From Volvariella volvacea V23 (lineage: Eukaryota; Basidiomycota; Agaricomycetes; Agaricales; Pluteaceae), in contig KB722737.1 in NCBI GenBank assembly GCA_000349905.1, positions 1,138,503 to 1,202,502 of the forward strand: a DNA stretch of 64,000 bases, written 5' to 3'. The notes beneath the pieces are model-generated. The model did no database searches. It was not told the origin of the DNA and saw only the letters and a list, made by a program, of their open reading frames with translations. Within the stretch, counting starts at the first letter, position 1; each line of letters opens with the position of its first letter. The translations under genes and the position numbers were made by a program. Positions 11,802 through 21,946 of the stretch are shown one piece after another.

Positions 11802-12230
11802 TTGTATAATTACATATCTGTATACTCCGGTCAGATAATTCCATGTCTCTTGATTTGCGGTTGACTGAAATGCATTACAACATGCCATCAACACCTCAGA
11901 GGTTGTGCTGCGCCGCTTGCAGTTTGATCTTTGGGCTGATACAGATGGTTACGGTACCCACCCCGTTGGCTATTAATCTACTATTCATGGCAGGCGATAT
12001 TGACATATTAAGACATTTATTGGCCCCGTCCGTGCCTGGTGGAGGATGTGATGTCCATGTAGCCCGATGGGCTCCTACGCTGGAAGCTCGGCCTATTACG
12101 ACAATACTAACCAGCACGACAGGAGGCGTGGTGGAGTAATTGAAGATGACGCACATAACCCGACAATTCATCGTCTTTTAAGGCAGCTCGTGTCGATGTT
12201 AATGCTTCAATAACCTCCCATTCGCCAACA
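11802..12230. other. intergenic, no supported gene
   Basis: 3' flank of the NKAP gene and promoter of the reductase at 12231. Nothing recognisable is coded. Confidence 0.6.
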
Positions 12231-13610
12231 ATGTCCCAGGATAAGGTCGTTCTTGTAAGTTGCTCCTGCGAATTATTTTGGATTATTTTCATGCCTTTTC
12301 AGGTGACAGGTGCATCAGGATTTGTTGGTTCTCATATTATCTATGCACTCCTCAATGCGGGTTATTCGGTCAGGGGGTAAGCGTTCTGTGGTACTCATCT
12401 GTTCATACTCACTCAAGACTTCTCAGTGCTGTTCGTAGCCCCAAATTATCAAAGATCAAAAAAGATTACGCAAATGTGAAAGCATTTGAGGCCGTCGAAA
12501 TATCTGATATTGTTCATGGTCAATTTTCCAACGCGTTACAAGGCGTCTATGCCGTGATTCATATTGCGACCCCCCTTCCGGGCAGGACTTCAGCTGAGGA
12601 GCTGTTTCAGGTATGTACGTGTAGTTCATATTGTGCGGGCATAGCTATATCTCCCCTGGTATGACAGGTCGCATTAGAGGGATCACTCAACGTCCTACAG
12701 CAAGCAGAGAAAGCGGGTGTGAAGAAAATCGTGTTCACATCCTCCCTGGCCGCAGTAACAAATCCCGACTTGAGCTTTACTGACCAAGGTGAGAGGTATT
12801 CAGGGGGCGGTAGCAATTAGAGCCCTGCATGGTTTCAACTTACTTCATTACCAGATTGGTGTCCCGTGACCAAAGAGGATGCCTTAGTCTCAACCGATAC
12901 CTTCACTGTATACTCCGCTGCCAAAGCACACGCTGAAAAGGCAGTATGGGCATGGGCAGAGGAGCATCCCCATGTAGAAGTGGCTACGGGTCAGTTTTCC
13001 TCGTATGTGATGCGTTTCATCGGGCGCTGATAGATATCTTGGGAATGCTTAGTCGTGCCTCCCTATCTCTACGGCCCCTTAACCCCGTATTTCCCTATAC
13101 CCACCCCAGACTGCCACGCACTTTCGTCCAATATCGGTCCATACAATTTACTAGCGACGAATGGAACTTACCTCCAGAGTCCGGCATATGCCGACATTCG
13201 GGATGCCGCCAAAGCCCATGTTGCATTACTCGAAGCACCACCAACCTCTGAAGTTGGGCGAAAACGTATTCTCTTCTGCTCGCCCCATGGGTTTTCTTAT
13301 GATACCGTCCTGGACTTGATCAGGGAGAAGCGGACAGGCTTGAAGAATAGGCTCATCACCAAGCCTGTGGCTACCTTCCCGCATGACAGAGTTCCCATCA
13401 GTTTTTCTAGAATTGAGCAGGTCATTGGTATGAGAATTGAGGACTTTCACACTCTTGAGGAGGTAAAATCCCGATTTTTCAGGAGGATAATGACACTTAC
13501 GCACGCCATTTCAGACTATTCTGGACACTGTTGACTCTTTAATTGCCTTGGAGGCGAAATGGATGGCTAAGGGCTGTTCCGTGGACATTTTGCCTCCGAG
13601 TATCGATTGA
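12231..13610 (+). CDS. NAD(P)-dependent ketoreductase, extended SDR (copy 1)
   Basis: A 347-aa extended short-chain dehydrogenase of the dihydroflavonol-4-reductase/Gre2-like type. Seven exons: 12231-12254, 12303-12376, 12427-12610, 12668-12788, 12855-12989, 13053-13462 and 13515-13610. The Rossmann motif VTGASGFVGSH begins at residue 9, VIHIATP and VFTSS mark the strand ends, and the catalytic pair is in YSAAK. The tail has PPYLYGPLTP, the YADIRDAAKAHVALLEA helix and GRKRILFCSP. It should be cytosolic and reduce an aldehyde or ketone of unknown identity. A close tandem paralogue follows 0.8 kb downstream with the same seven-exon structure; the first five exon lengths and the last are identical. 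Confidence 0.92.
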
Positions 13611-14395
13611 CCCAGCGATGCTTTATTTCAGTGATGTGCTTGAGAGTGTACCTTGTCAATAGAATTCATGCACCAAAGTCTGAAGCAGGTGTAGACGAAA
13701 CCTTGGTTGATATGCCTACTCAAGAGATAGAGGAGAGCGGTCGCCACCAACATTTTGCTGACGAGTGGAGCTTGCATGGAGACAGCAACACAGAAAACTA
13801 TGTGCCCTTTTCTCTAGTGCTAGGCGAGCTTCGAACATGGGCGAACAAATTGCGAGATGCCGAAATTACCGTTTCGATTGGTCCTTGGCTATGCGCTGTA
13901 CCGCATGAGTCAAATAGTATCACGAATCAAGCCAAATATTTTCTAAGTGCTGTTAGTCGTTCCTGGTCATTTTTTGATGCTCACGTCATGAGTTGACAGC
14001 CGTAAGCCCAGAACACCATTGGCACACTCATTTGGAGATTAGAAATTACCGAGTGCAAACATCCTTGTGGTAAAGGTTACCGTCAAGTACAGATATTCAC
14101 TATCACTAACACAAAGGTCATTATATCAAACCCCGTCCACAACGCAAGGTCCTAGCCAATTTGGGTTGCCCAAACTGCGTTGAGCCCTGCCAGTGTAGTA
14201 TTTGTTATCATTGTTGCCTGATTTGATTGATCAATGCTGCGGATGCGCACGAAGTAACTTCGCTGACAGGGGTGCTAGGAATTCGTGGGGTGAATCGCCA
14301 GCGCTCGCAGAAAACGGCTGAATGAATAAATATAAAGGGTCCTAAGCACCAAGCGCTACTTTCCAGCATCCTTTCATTGCGCACATCAACTAGAA
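13611..14395. other. intergenic; one unassigned open stretch
   Basis: An open frame on the plus strand reaches from 13607 to 13996 and includes a segment (about 13690-13920) with coding-like composition, but I recognise no family and it overlaps the end of the upstream gene. It may be a relic inserted between the tandem reductases. The remainder is promoter of the next gene. Confidence 0.4.
14331..14337 (+). promoter_or_regulatory. TATA box of reductase copy 2
   Basis: TATAAAG lies 59 nt upstream of the ATG at 14396. Confidence 0.55.
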
Positions 14396-15775
14396 ATGTC
14401 TGCAGATAAAGTCGTCCTTGTCAGTACCTTCCAATAATAACCTTGCAAGAAATCTCACTCTTCTCACTTGAAGGTAACTGGTGTATCTGGTTATGTTGGC
14501 TCTCATATCGTCTATGCGTTACTGGAAGCTGGCTATTCAGTACGGGGGTAAGTCCGCGGCTTTACTACTACGAATGTGGGTCACCCAGACTAAAAGTTAA
14601 CAGAACCGTTCGTGGACATAAATTAGATAACGTCAAGAAAGTCTATCAAGATGTGAAAGCATTTAAAGCCATTGAGATATCTGATCTCATTCACGGCCAG
14701 TTCCCTGAAGCATTCGAGGGCGTCTATGCCGTCGTACATGTCGCAACCCCCCTTGCGGGTCGAGTTCCCGCGGAAGAGCTGTTCGATGTAAGTCCCTGCT
14801 ATAAGCAGCTGGTTTTATGCCCACTCGTACGCTAGATTACTACAGAAGGATCTCTAAACGTCCTACGGCAAGCAGAGAGAGCTGGCGTGAAGAAGATAGT
14901 GTACACGGCAACACTAGCTGCGGCGTTAACTCCGGCCTATACTTTCACTGACCAAGGCAAGTACGCCAACCGCTAAACTCTCGTAATAGTGCAAATGATA
15001 TCCATCCAGATTGGCATCCAATGACCAAGGAACAAGCGTTGGTCTCAACAGACCAGTTTTCTATCTATGCATCAGCGAAAGCGCATGCAGAGAAGGCTGT
15101 ATGGGAGTGGGCAGAGAAGAACCCTCACATAGAAGTGGCTACAGGTCAGTCCTCATGTGTGCATTTCCTATCCAGCTCTGAAATCGACCATGGCACCCAC
15201 TAGTTGGACCGTCTTTCGTATACGGCCCTTTTACTCCCTATTTCTTGCTACCCGACGCACCCGATTATGATGCCATTTCAACGAACCTCATTGTATATAA
15301 TTGGTTGAAGCCAGGTGGCTCCTTCCTTAAGAGTCCAATGTACGTAGATGTCCGGGACGTTGCGAGGGCCCATGTTGCTGCTTTGGATGCTCCACCAACC
15401 TCCGAGGCTGGTCGAAAGCGCATTTTATTCTCTTCTCCTCTCAATTTCACGTATGAAGATGTTTTGAACCTGATAAAAGACAAGAGACCGGAATTGAAGG
15501 ATAGAATTATTGCCAAAGCTGCTCCGACATTCCCGTTTAAGAGGGCTCCTATAAATTACTCAAGGATCGAGCAGTTAACTGGTATGAAGGAGGATGATTT
15601 CCATACCTTCGAGGAGGTGAGTGATTAGGCATGAATTGGGGGATGGGTTGATTAACCGCTCATCTTATGCTCGTGATAGACTATCCTCGATACCATTGAC
15701 GCACTCGTGGCACTGGAAGGCAAATGGAAGGCACAAGGACATGCCATTAATATCCCTGGTTTCCCGGTAGACTAA
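14396..15775 (+). CDS. NAD(P)-dependent ketoreductase, extended SDR (copy 2)
   Basis: A 348-aa tandem paralogue of the gene at 12231. Exons are 14396-14419, 14474-14547, 14604-14787, 14836-14956, 15010-15144, 15204-15616 and 15680-15775. The cofactor motif is VTGVSGYVGSH and the catalytic motif is YASAK. Intron 4 must use a GC donor: the exon ends at GACCAAG and is followed by GCAAGT, exactly where copy 1 has GTGAGA, and joining there restores DWHPMT. A decayed copy of the last exon lies just downstream. Divergence is greatest around the substrate-side segment after the YGP motif, suggesting different substrates. Confidence 0.91.
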
Positions 15776-15808
15776 TCAAAAGGTATGTCTTGATATAAGT
15801 CCAGCGTC

Positions 15809-15880
15809 ATTGAGTACTTGAACTCAAGATTGAAGATACAAGGTCATATCATTGATATTCCGAACTTCCAGATAGACTAT
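15809..15880 (+). pseudogene. relic of a reductase terminal exon
   Basis: Translation of this stretch gives IEYLNSRLKIQGHIIDIPNF followed by QID. It aligns without gaps to the last exon of copy 2 (IDALVALEGKWKAQGHAINI, then PGFPVD). It has no preceding exons, and the stop seen in copy 2 is absent at the aligned position. It looks like the leftover of a third tandem copy or a local 3' end duplication. Confidence 0.7.
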
Positions 15881-16020
15881 GCCATTTTACGCATTCATCA
15901 AGCAAGTAGTCTGGATATATTTGTTTAAAAAGTTGCAATGACAAATTCTGGAGTGTTCGTCTACTTCTAGTCGATGAGAATGTAGTTTATAGTTCGCGAA
16001 TATAAGTCTATATATGCATT

Positions 16021-16579
16021 TTAAAGGTTAATGTTGATTGGAGAACAACCCAGATTGATAAGTCCGTTCTAGGTGGCAGAGGTGAGATGGTAGAGGGGTA
16101 GCAGAGGAAATCGACAGTATCTCACGAATTGATTATTGGTGCAACAGACCGGTTGCTGCGAGCTAGTCCAGTGTTAGTACGCTGCGTCTAACAGAGCAGC
16201 ACGCCCACTGACCATGAGTTCCCTCCAAGACCCAGAGAAAGGGGACTACAATTGACTAGGAAGAAACAATTAATTAAAGCCATTCAAAGACCTGGAATTG
16301 TGCCATACTCACGACCAATCAAACCAGTAATTTGACCTAGAGTAATTCCGAGCAAGCCAAGGATAGATGTGCCTTGTGCAGAAGTAGACTGACCGATTCA
16401 ACGGTGAGTGGTTATACACGCTTATGTTTTGGGGAATTGGGTCTTACGTCTACAGTCGAATTGCAGCACGAGATACTGCCAGTGTTGCAGTCTCCATCGC
16501 GTGGCATAACAGCAGCGGCAGCTGCGAATAGAGGAAGAGCAAACAAGAGGAAGAATGCGACAGAAATGCGGTGGAACAT
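16021..16579 (-). CDS. class I hydrophobin
   Basis: A 111-aa secreted surface-active protein that self-assembles at air-water and wall interfaces. Five small exons on the minus strand: 16579-16448, 16388-16313, 16255-16213, 16162-16126 and 16068-16021; total 336 nt with consistent phases. The signal peptide has a hydrophobic FFLLFALPLFAAAAA core. All eight cysteines are present in the class I order: C in CNTGS, CC in ISCCNS, C in NCSPL, C in GGNSCSQ, CC in PVCCTNN and C in LGCSPI. Hydrophobic LLGITLGQITGLIG precedes the fourth Cys, and the end is FNGLINLGCSPININL. No single frame reveals the gene because exons 3-5 are under 50 nt. Expression may be developmentally regulated, as is common in the family. 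Confidence 0.93.
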
Positions 16580-16634
16580 CGCTTTAGATAATGAGGAAAG
16601 TTAGGACTTGGGGGTAATCGATGCGTTGTTGGCT

Positions 16635-16644
16635 CCTTATATGC
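16635..16644 (-). promoter_or_regulatory. TATA box of hydrophobin gene
   Basis: GCATATAAGG on the minus strand lies about 56 nt upstream of the ATG at 16579. Confidence 0.55.
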
Positions 16645-17611
16645 TCGCTCCTACTCTAGCTGACTGGGTAAATAATGCGACGCCATCGCGAATAGTGAAA
16701 AGCGGAAGAAGACAGGAACTCACCTAGGCGAGTCGACAGGTATCTCCCAGTGGTGAGAGTATTGCCCCACCAGGTTCGTCTGGTGAAAGTCTAAGCAGGA
16801 GCTAAATTCAATTTCCTTGAAGCGTATAAGTAGGTCTGCCAAGAACGTCAAATAAGAGATTGCATTAATACTCTTTAACAAGTGCAGTACAACCTCAGCA
16901 TGGCCTTGGTCTTTGTCCTAATTGAGTCCCAAGCCCCAAGCTTGACATAGCCCGGATCTGCCACGGGCTAGCCCATGTCGGACCTTGTAGTGTTGAAACT
17001 TGCTGGTTGACGATCCCCTCGGGTACTCTCAGTGATTCTCCATTTCGGACGTCAAGCTGTCTATGTCTGAGGCTCTCAGCTGTCGAGACGTTGAGGAATG
17101 GAAGCTCCTAGCCGAGTAGCGAGAGTGAAAGTCGTTAACGATTTCGAGGGCGAAACACACTTTAGAGTTCACCTTTTTGGCATACCATAAGTTAAGCTTT
17201 GCTGCTGAGCTCGGAGGTTCCCGGGGAAATCAAGTTTGAACTCGAGAGTCCAAATCTTAGCGTCAACGGAATCTTCGTGAACTGTCAATTTTGGCTCGGG
17301 CGGCTTGTTGGTCCAATGGCTAAAAATACCGAGTTATCAACCTCGGAATGCAAATTTCAAATTCGGCAAACTCTAACTCCGTAGGTGAGGGAAATCGAAA
17401 TGCAACGTACGGAAGACCGATGTCAGCGTTGTGTTGGCAAGATCCCACTCTCTGAGTGTGGGATGTAGAGTGGGCGAGACTGATGTTATTAATGGTTTTT
17501 ACAACGGCACAGAAGTGATGGTTCTGACTACATATTCACTCGTATCTGCCCTCCTATAGTCAAGTTTCCTCAATTTTATAAACCGATTAACGCCAGGTAA
17601 ACTTCTAGAGA
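16645..17611. other. intergenic, no supported gene
   Basis: Promoter side of the hydrophobin gene and 3' flank of the DUF4246 gene. A tRNA-like stretch near 17296-17373 was considered and rejected. Confidence 0.6.
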
Positions 17612-19746
17612 TTAATGTTCGCAAAGCGAAATCTTAATGATCGTGAAGGCCTTCCCATACTCCATCACAAATACCTTCCTCTCTTCCATCAACTCCAACC
17701 TAATATTCTTCGCCTCCTCCATTCCAATAGGAAACTCTTCCACCTTCTCAACCACCAACTGCTGTAACTCGACCGGTAGATCCTTAACCTTTCCATCGTT
17801 CCCTACAACTCCCATCCCATCCTTCAACACTTCCTCACTCCACCAATCTCTCCTTCGACACGGCACATTGGCCGAACTGATCACACGAATGTTGGGACCC
17901 ACCAAAAACAAAGCCACGATCTTCCTATGACCGGGTTTAGTTGGATCGGAGAGCTTGAATGGTTGAACCTGATGTTGAAGGATGTTTGGGAATGTCAACA
18001 GACGACCTTCCCGCGTTTCGACCGAGCCGACGGTTTGCACAGCTGCAGTTGAAGGCGGAAGCCCGTATAGTTCACCGACCCACCGGTGGTGGTCCTGTGA
18101 ATAATACACTTGTTCAATATAGTGGTGATCGGATTGTTGGCGAAAGGCGAGGTGACTAGGCTCAATGTTTTCGTTATCGTAATAGTATAGCGCAGTGGCG
18201 CATATATGCTCGTTCTATGCAAAGTACCTTGGTCAGCTGACGCTCATGCAAGACAAGTTGGTCGCAGTCGTACCAGTTGTCCCTCAACGTGCCACGAACC
18301 GCCTTCATATGTTGGCTTTTCGGGTGTAAGATGGATGTTAGCTAGCTTGACGATAACTTGCAGTCCCTTGTCCCCGTAATCTTTTACTAAATCTACAACC
18401 TCAGTTGGATGAATTTGGCTAGGTTGAGGTTCCTTCCATTCCAAAGCGTCTGGGACGGCCAAGATTCGATTTTCATCACTGTAATCACCCTCCGGCATCT
18501 CATCCACGTATTCAACGGTGGTATACGATATCCTCGGGAGGGAGATTAATTCGCTTTGCCGTGAACCGTTTTTGAGAGGGGTCAACGTCTTATTCCACAA
18601 CGGGATCGCACAGGAGATGACCCTCTCAATGACATTGTACAGTTTACCATGTTTAGCAGGGTGTAAGTTGTTAACGTAGCTGGTTATCCTAGTAGCTGTG
18701 TTCAGTCCCTGGCTGGTAGAGCAAAAGCAAGAAGACATGCTTCGAATTAATCTTCCCTTCTTCACCCTTCCAAATCTTCACTTCACAAGGCAGCCACTGG
18801 AATCTCCGACTATATGGTGTATGTGGTCGGAATAGATAGTATGCCAACGTCTCCTGTTCAACATCCTTCTTTTTTGGAACTTTCGCCACTCTGCCCTCTC
18901 CACATCTCTCCACAAAATTCTCCAAACTCGTCAGACCATCCTCCAGCACCCTCGTTCTCCCATAAACCAAAGGGTATAGAGAAGGATGGACCAAGTCCAA
19001 GACTTTCCCGTCTGAGCCCGGGTGCCAGTCTTTATCTTTATCCGGGACGTCTTCGAGGGATTTGACAGCCTCACGAAGCTCGTCTCCAACTTCGGGTGGG
19101 ACAGCGATGTCGGATTTGACCACATCGCCGTTGTAAACCGCAACGCACCCGGTTTGTTCGTAGATTCTAGCGCGGTAACGAAGTTCATGGATGCACCACG
19201 CCATCATGGCAGGCGTTATATCTTGAGTGCGATCAGCCAATGCCTCTCTTGTCCACGTTGCTACAATCACTTCATCGAACACCTATACCCAAATCCGAGC
19301 CTCCTTCAATACCTTGGCACTCCAAGAAGGCGAAAGTCAAGCCAAACTCACTTTCTTATTCCACCCCGGCTTATCTGTGATGAGATTCATAACCTGCAGC
19401 ATCGTAATCTCCCTAAACATCAACGGCGGAAGCCTCACCCAAGCCGTCGTATCATAAATTCAACAAGCAACGAACACCAAAAAACATCACCTCACGCCCT
19501 AGAAGAAAGTCGAGTCTCCTCAATATCTGTAGCATTCGGGAACCTAAACCCCTTGGGCACATAATTCAGCGGCAACCCAAACCCAGGAAGCGGATTCCGG
19601 GGCTGAGGAATGCTCTCTTCATCCTTGTCATCCTCTTCTTCGTCTTCTACAAGGGGTTTGTTTCTTTCGATATATGGCTGAGGACCACTGGGCGTCATCA
19701 AAATAGGGGGATTAGTATACGGTGTGAAGGCCGTAGAAGTCGACAT
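17612..19746 (-). CDS. DUF4246 family protein, copy A
   Basis: A 630-aa member of a fungal family of unknown function (DUF4246). Exons on the minus strand: 19746-19496, 19433-19352, 19282-18741, 18688-18274 and 18214-17612. The N-terminus is proline-rich and acidic, followed by the family entry motif PLPGFGLPLNYVPKGF. Further hallmarks are DITPAMMAWCIHELRYRA, YNGDVVKSD, KDKDWHPGSDGKVLDLVHPS, RFQWLPCEV and NNLHPAKHGKLY. The C-terminal part has GGSWHVEGQLNEHI, NILQHQVQPF and GHRKIVALFL. The His/Glu, His and Arg of those segments would fit an Fe(II)/2-oxoglutarate oxygenase fold; that is inference. Intron 3 needs a GC donor (GCATGT) to give the SKITSY junction found in copies C and D. Closest to copy D by exon lengths. 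Confidence 0.9.
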
Positions 19747-19846
19747 TGTTGCTTAAGAATCCTGCAAGGGGAGGCAAGCGCGATAGCGACAGAGAGAGAA
19801 AGGTGTGTTTTGGTTGGCAGTCAACCAGGATGGGCACAATCGCTAG

Positions 19847-19856
19847 AGCATTTATA
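19847..19856 (-). promoter_or_regulatory. TATA box of DUF4246 copy A
   Basis: TATAAATGCT on the minus strand, about 100 nt upstream of the ATG. The identical 10-mer precedes copies C and D. Confidence 0.6.
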
Positions 19857-20196
19857 GACTTGTAGTGGCTCGAGATTCCGCAAACGATATCGATATTAGC
19901 ACAGCCGTGGTCGGATCAACGCCCTTGCCATGAGGCTTCACAATAATCCCTGGCTGCTCCCAAGACAAACGTGAGGCGGAATGACTAGACGAAGAGCCAG
20001 GAAAATGACTTGGATCATCATCTCCGTTGGCCATGACACCCGATGGTGTGGCAGGGACGCATACGCGTTGATTGTCTTTATTTGAGTCCCTCACAGAATC
20101 TGAGTAGCACAAAGGTGCGTCAGGTAATACTTAAGTCAACAGTTTTGCCCGACCTAAGAACTGAACCAGCGTCCCGCGATCGCTCCTAGATGAATA
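19857..20196. other. intergenic, no supported gene
   Basis: Upstream region of DUF4246 copy A and 3' flank of the F-box gene. The open stretch at 19852-20112 shows no recognisable domain. Confidence 0.5.
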
Positions 20197-21608
20197 TTAC
20201 AGTCTCTTTGAACCTTTACAAACGGTCCTTATAAGGGCAAGACGTTCTTGAAAACTTTCATTCAAGATTCGATACTCCGGAAGTCGATCCTGACGATACA
20301 TGACTAAAATTCATTGAATGGTTGGTTTGGTCCCAGAGGAAGAGCGCCAACTTACCTTGATCTGGCAGCAATTCAATCACATATAGTGATTTCCGTTCTC
20401 TTGTACTTGGCATAAACTCGTGGAATCGACTGATAAAACTCCCAAGACTCCTGGTCTTTGAAAAGTCAATATACACGTTCTGCAATCCATCGAATTTGGG
20501 CTCTGAGAGCGCCCTGTCCAATTTCTCCCAGCATTGGCCCCATTCATCGAGATGCTCGCAATCATCTTTTGCGTCGGTTCCTATCCACATTTGAAGCTCC
20601 TCGAGCTTGTTCTCAGTGCGAAGCTGGGAAAGATGGGATATAACCCAAGCAAGATGCGTATTCCGGTACGACGTTGGCTCACGAAAGGAAAATATAAGGC
20701 AGGTCAACTGCGGCAGGAGCGCCAGATTGAGAGGGGTCGTTGGATTTTCAAACTCGGAAAATGTCCTTGAAACTAGCCCATGTCGTGAGCCAAGGTCAAA
20801 AAAAAAAAACAAAAACACTCTTAAAAGGCTCACTGTGAAGGCTTGGTTGGAGCGCCAAGACTTGCAATTGTTGGAAACACGTCGGGATAAAGCGTGTCAC
20901 GAAGCGGTCAAAGTCCCACTCCTTGTCTGCTACGATCGCAAGAGCGACTAAATTCCGAATGCTGACGGGACATCTCGGATCTTCCAACCAGTTGTCAATG
21001 TTGTCGTGCTGCATGGCACAAATGAAGAGAGACTTCAACATGACTTGTTTGAGCGATTCAGCAATTTCGGGATTAGAGGACACATCGACATGATCGTCGA
21101 CAGCGATACGAGGTTCTGTTGCGTTGAATGATAATTGTTCGAGGGATACGCATTGCTCGAGGAATGGTAGGGAAACTGGGAAGGCATGCGTGAGGTAGAT
21201 GTGTTTGATTGTAGGCGTGCAACAATAAGGCATGAGTTTCAAGTCGTCTGGCGAATGACCAAAGCACTCCATGTGCACCTTCTTCAGGTTGACCATTCGT
21301 CCCAAGGTATCGATAAGGATGTTCATACCAAATCGTACTTGAGGGATCCGTATAAATAGGGATTCAACGCGCTCTAGATGCCCTGAAATGTCCTTGAGCC
21401 CGTTAAAATAGTCAGCATTAGCTCGTTCTGTGTTGGGTACGCGTATGTAATCGATGTACAAGTGACGGAACAAGTGCTGTTGGGAACACGGAGTGAAAGT
21501 GCGACAAACTAAGCTGCAGGCCTGGAGTGTTTTGTTGTCATCCGAGTGATAGTCGATGATAGTATCGACAATTTCTTGAGGTACCTCGCTGCCGCAGAGT
21601 AAAACCAT
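20197..21608 (-). CDS. F-box protein
   Basis: A 437-aa protein with exons 21608-20819, 20772-20356 and 20303-20197 on the minus strand. An F-box occupies residues about 8-50: VPQEIVDTIIDYHSDDNKT followed by LQACSLVCRTFTPCSQQHLF, the typical form in Agaricomycete F-box proteins. The rest is leucine-rich with LRR-like irregular repeats, for example LERVESLFIRIP and LEELQMWIG. It would act as an SCF ubiquitin-ligase adaptor through Skp1, with an unknown target. Intron 1 contains a 13-T tract next to its donor. The two 3' exons are placed by phase and splice consensus only, so the C-terminus is less certain. Confidence 0.82.
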
Positions 21609-21946
21609 CCTTGAGAATTAGCGTCGGGCGTACCATGGATGTGACGATTCAAGCTCAAAATGCTGTTAATATGCTTTGTAGTTATTTGCCGAATTCGTGC
21701 GCGTCGTCGTACACGCGGCGCAATCAAGCAAGCAATAAGCATATGCAACCATAGTGTATTCCGTCGTCCATACTATCCATGATCTACAAATCCACCAACA
21801 TTACTTAAAGTTCTTGTCAACTTCGTGAAACCTAACAATAATAGCGATGGCAAAGGAAATGGGGTGATGGGGGAGGAAGAGAAAACGGGGAACGGGGAAC
21901 AGGAAATGGGGAACGAGGAGACAAGTGTAGAGCGGGAGGAAGTATG
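21609..21946. other. intergenic with short G-rich direct repeat
   Basis: Promoter of the F-box gene and 3' flank of the PAQR gene. At 21884-21917 a degenerate GGGGAAC(A/G) unit is repeated about four times; function unknown. Confidence 0.5.

Noticed and set aside
13607..13996. 130-codon open frame after reductase copy 1
   Set aside because: Overlaps the 3' end of the reductase, begins without a recognisable start context and shows no family motif.
17296..17373. tRNA-like stretch with A-box-like TGGTCCAATGG and B-box-like TTTCAAATTC
   Set aside because: The putative anticodon loop would have eight bases, the acceptor ends do not pair and the T-stem is weak. At best a degenerate tRNA relic.
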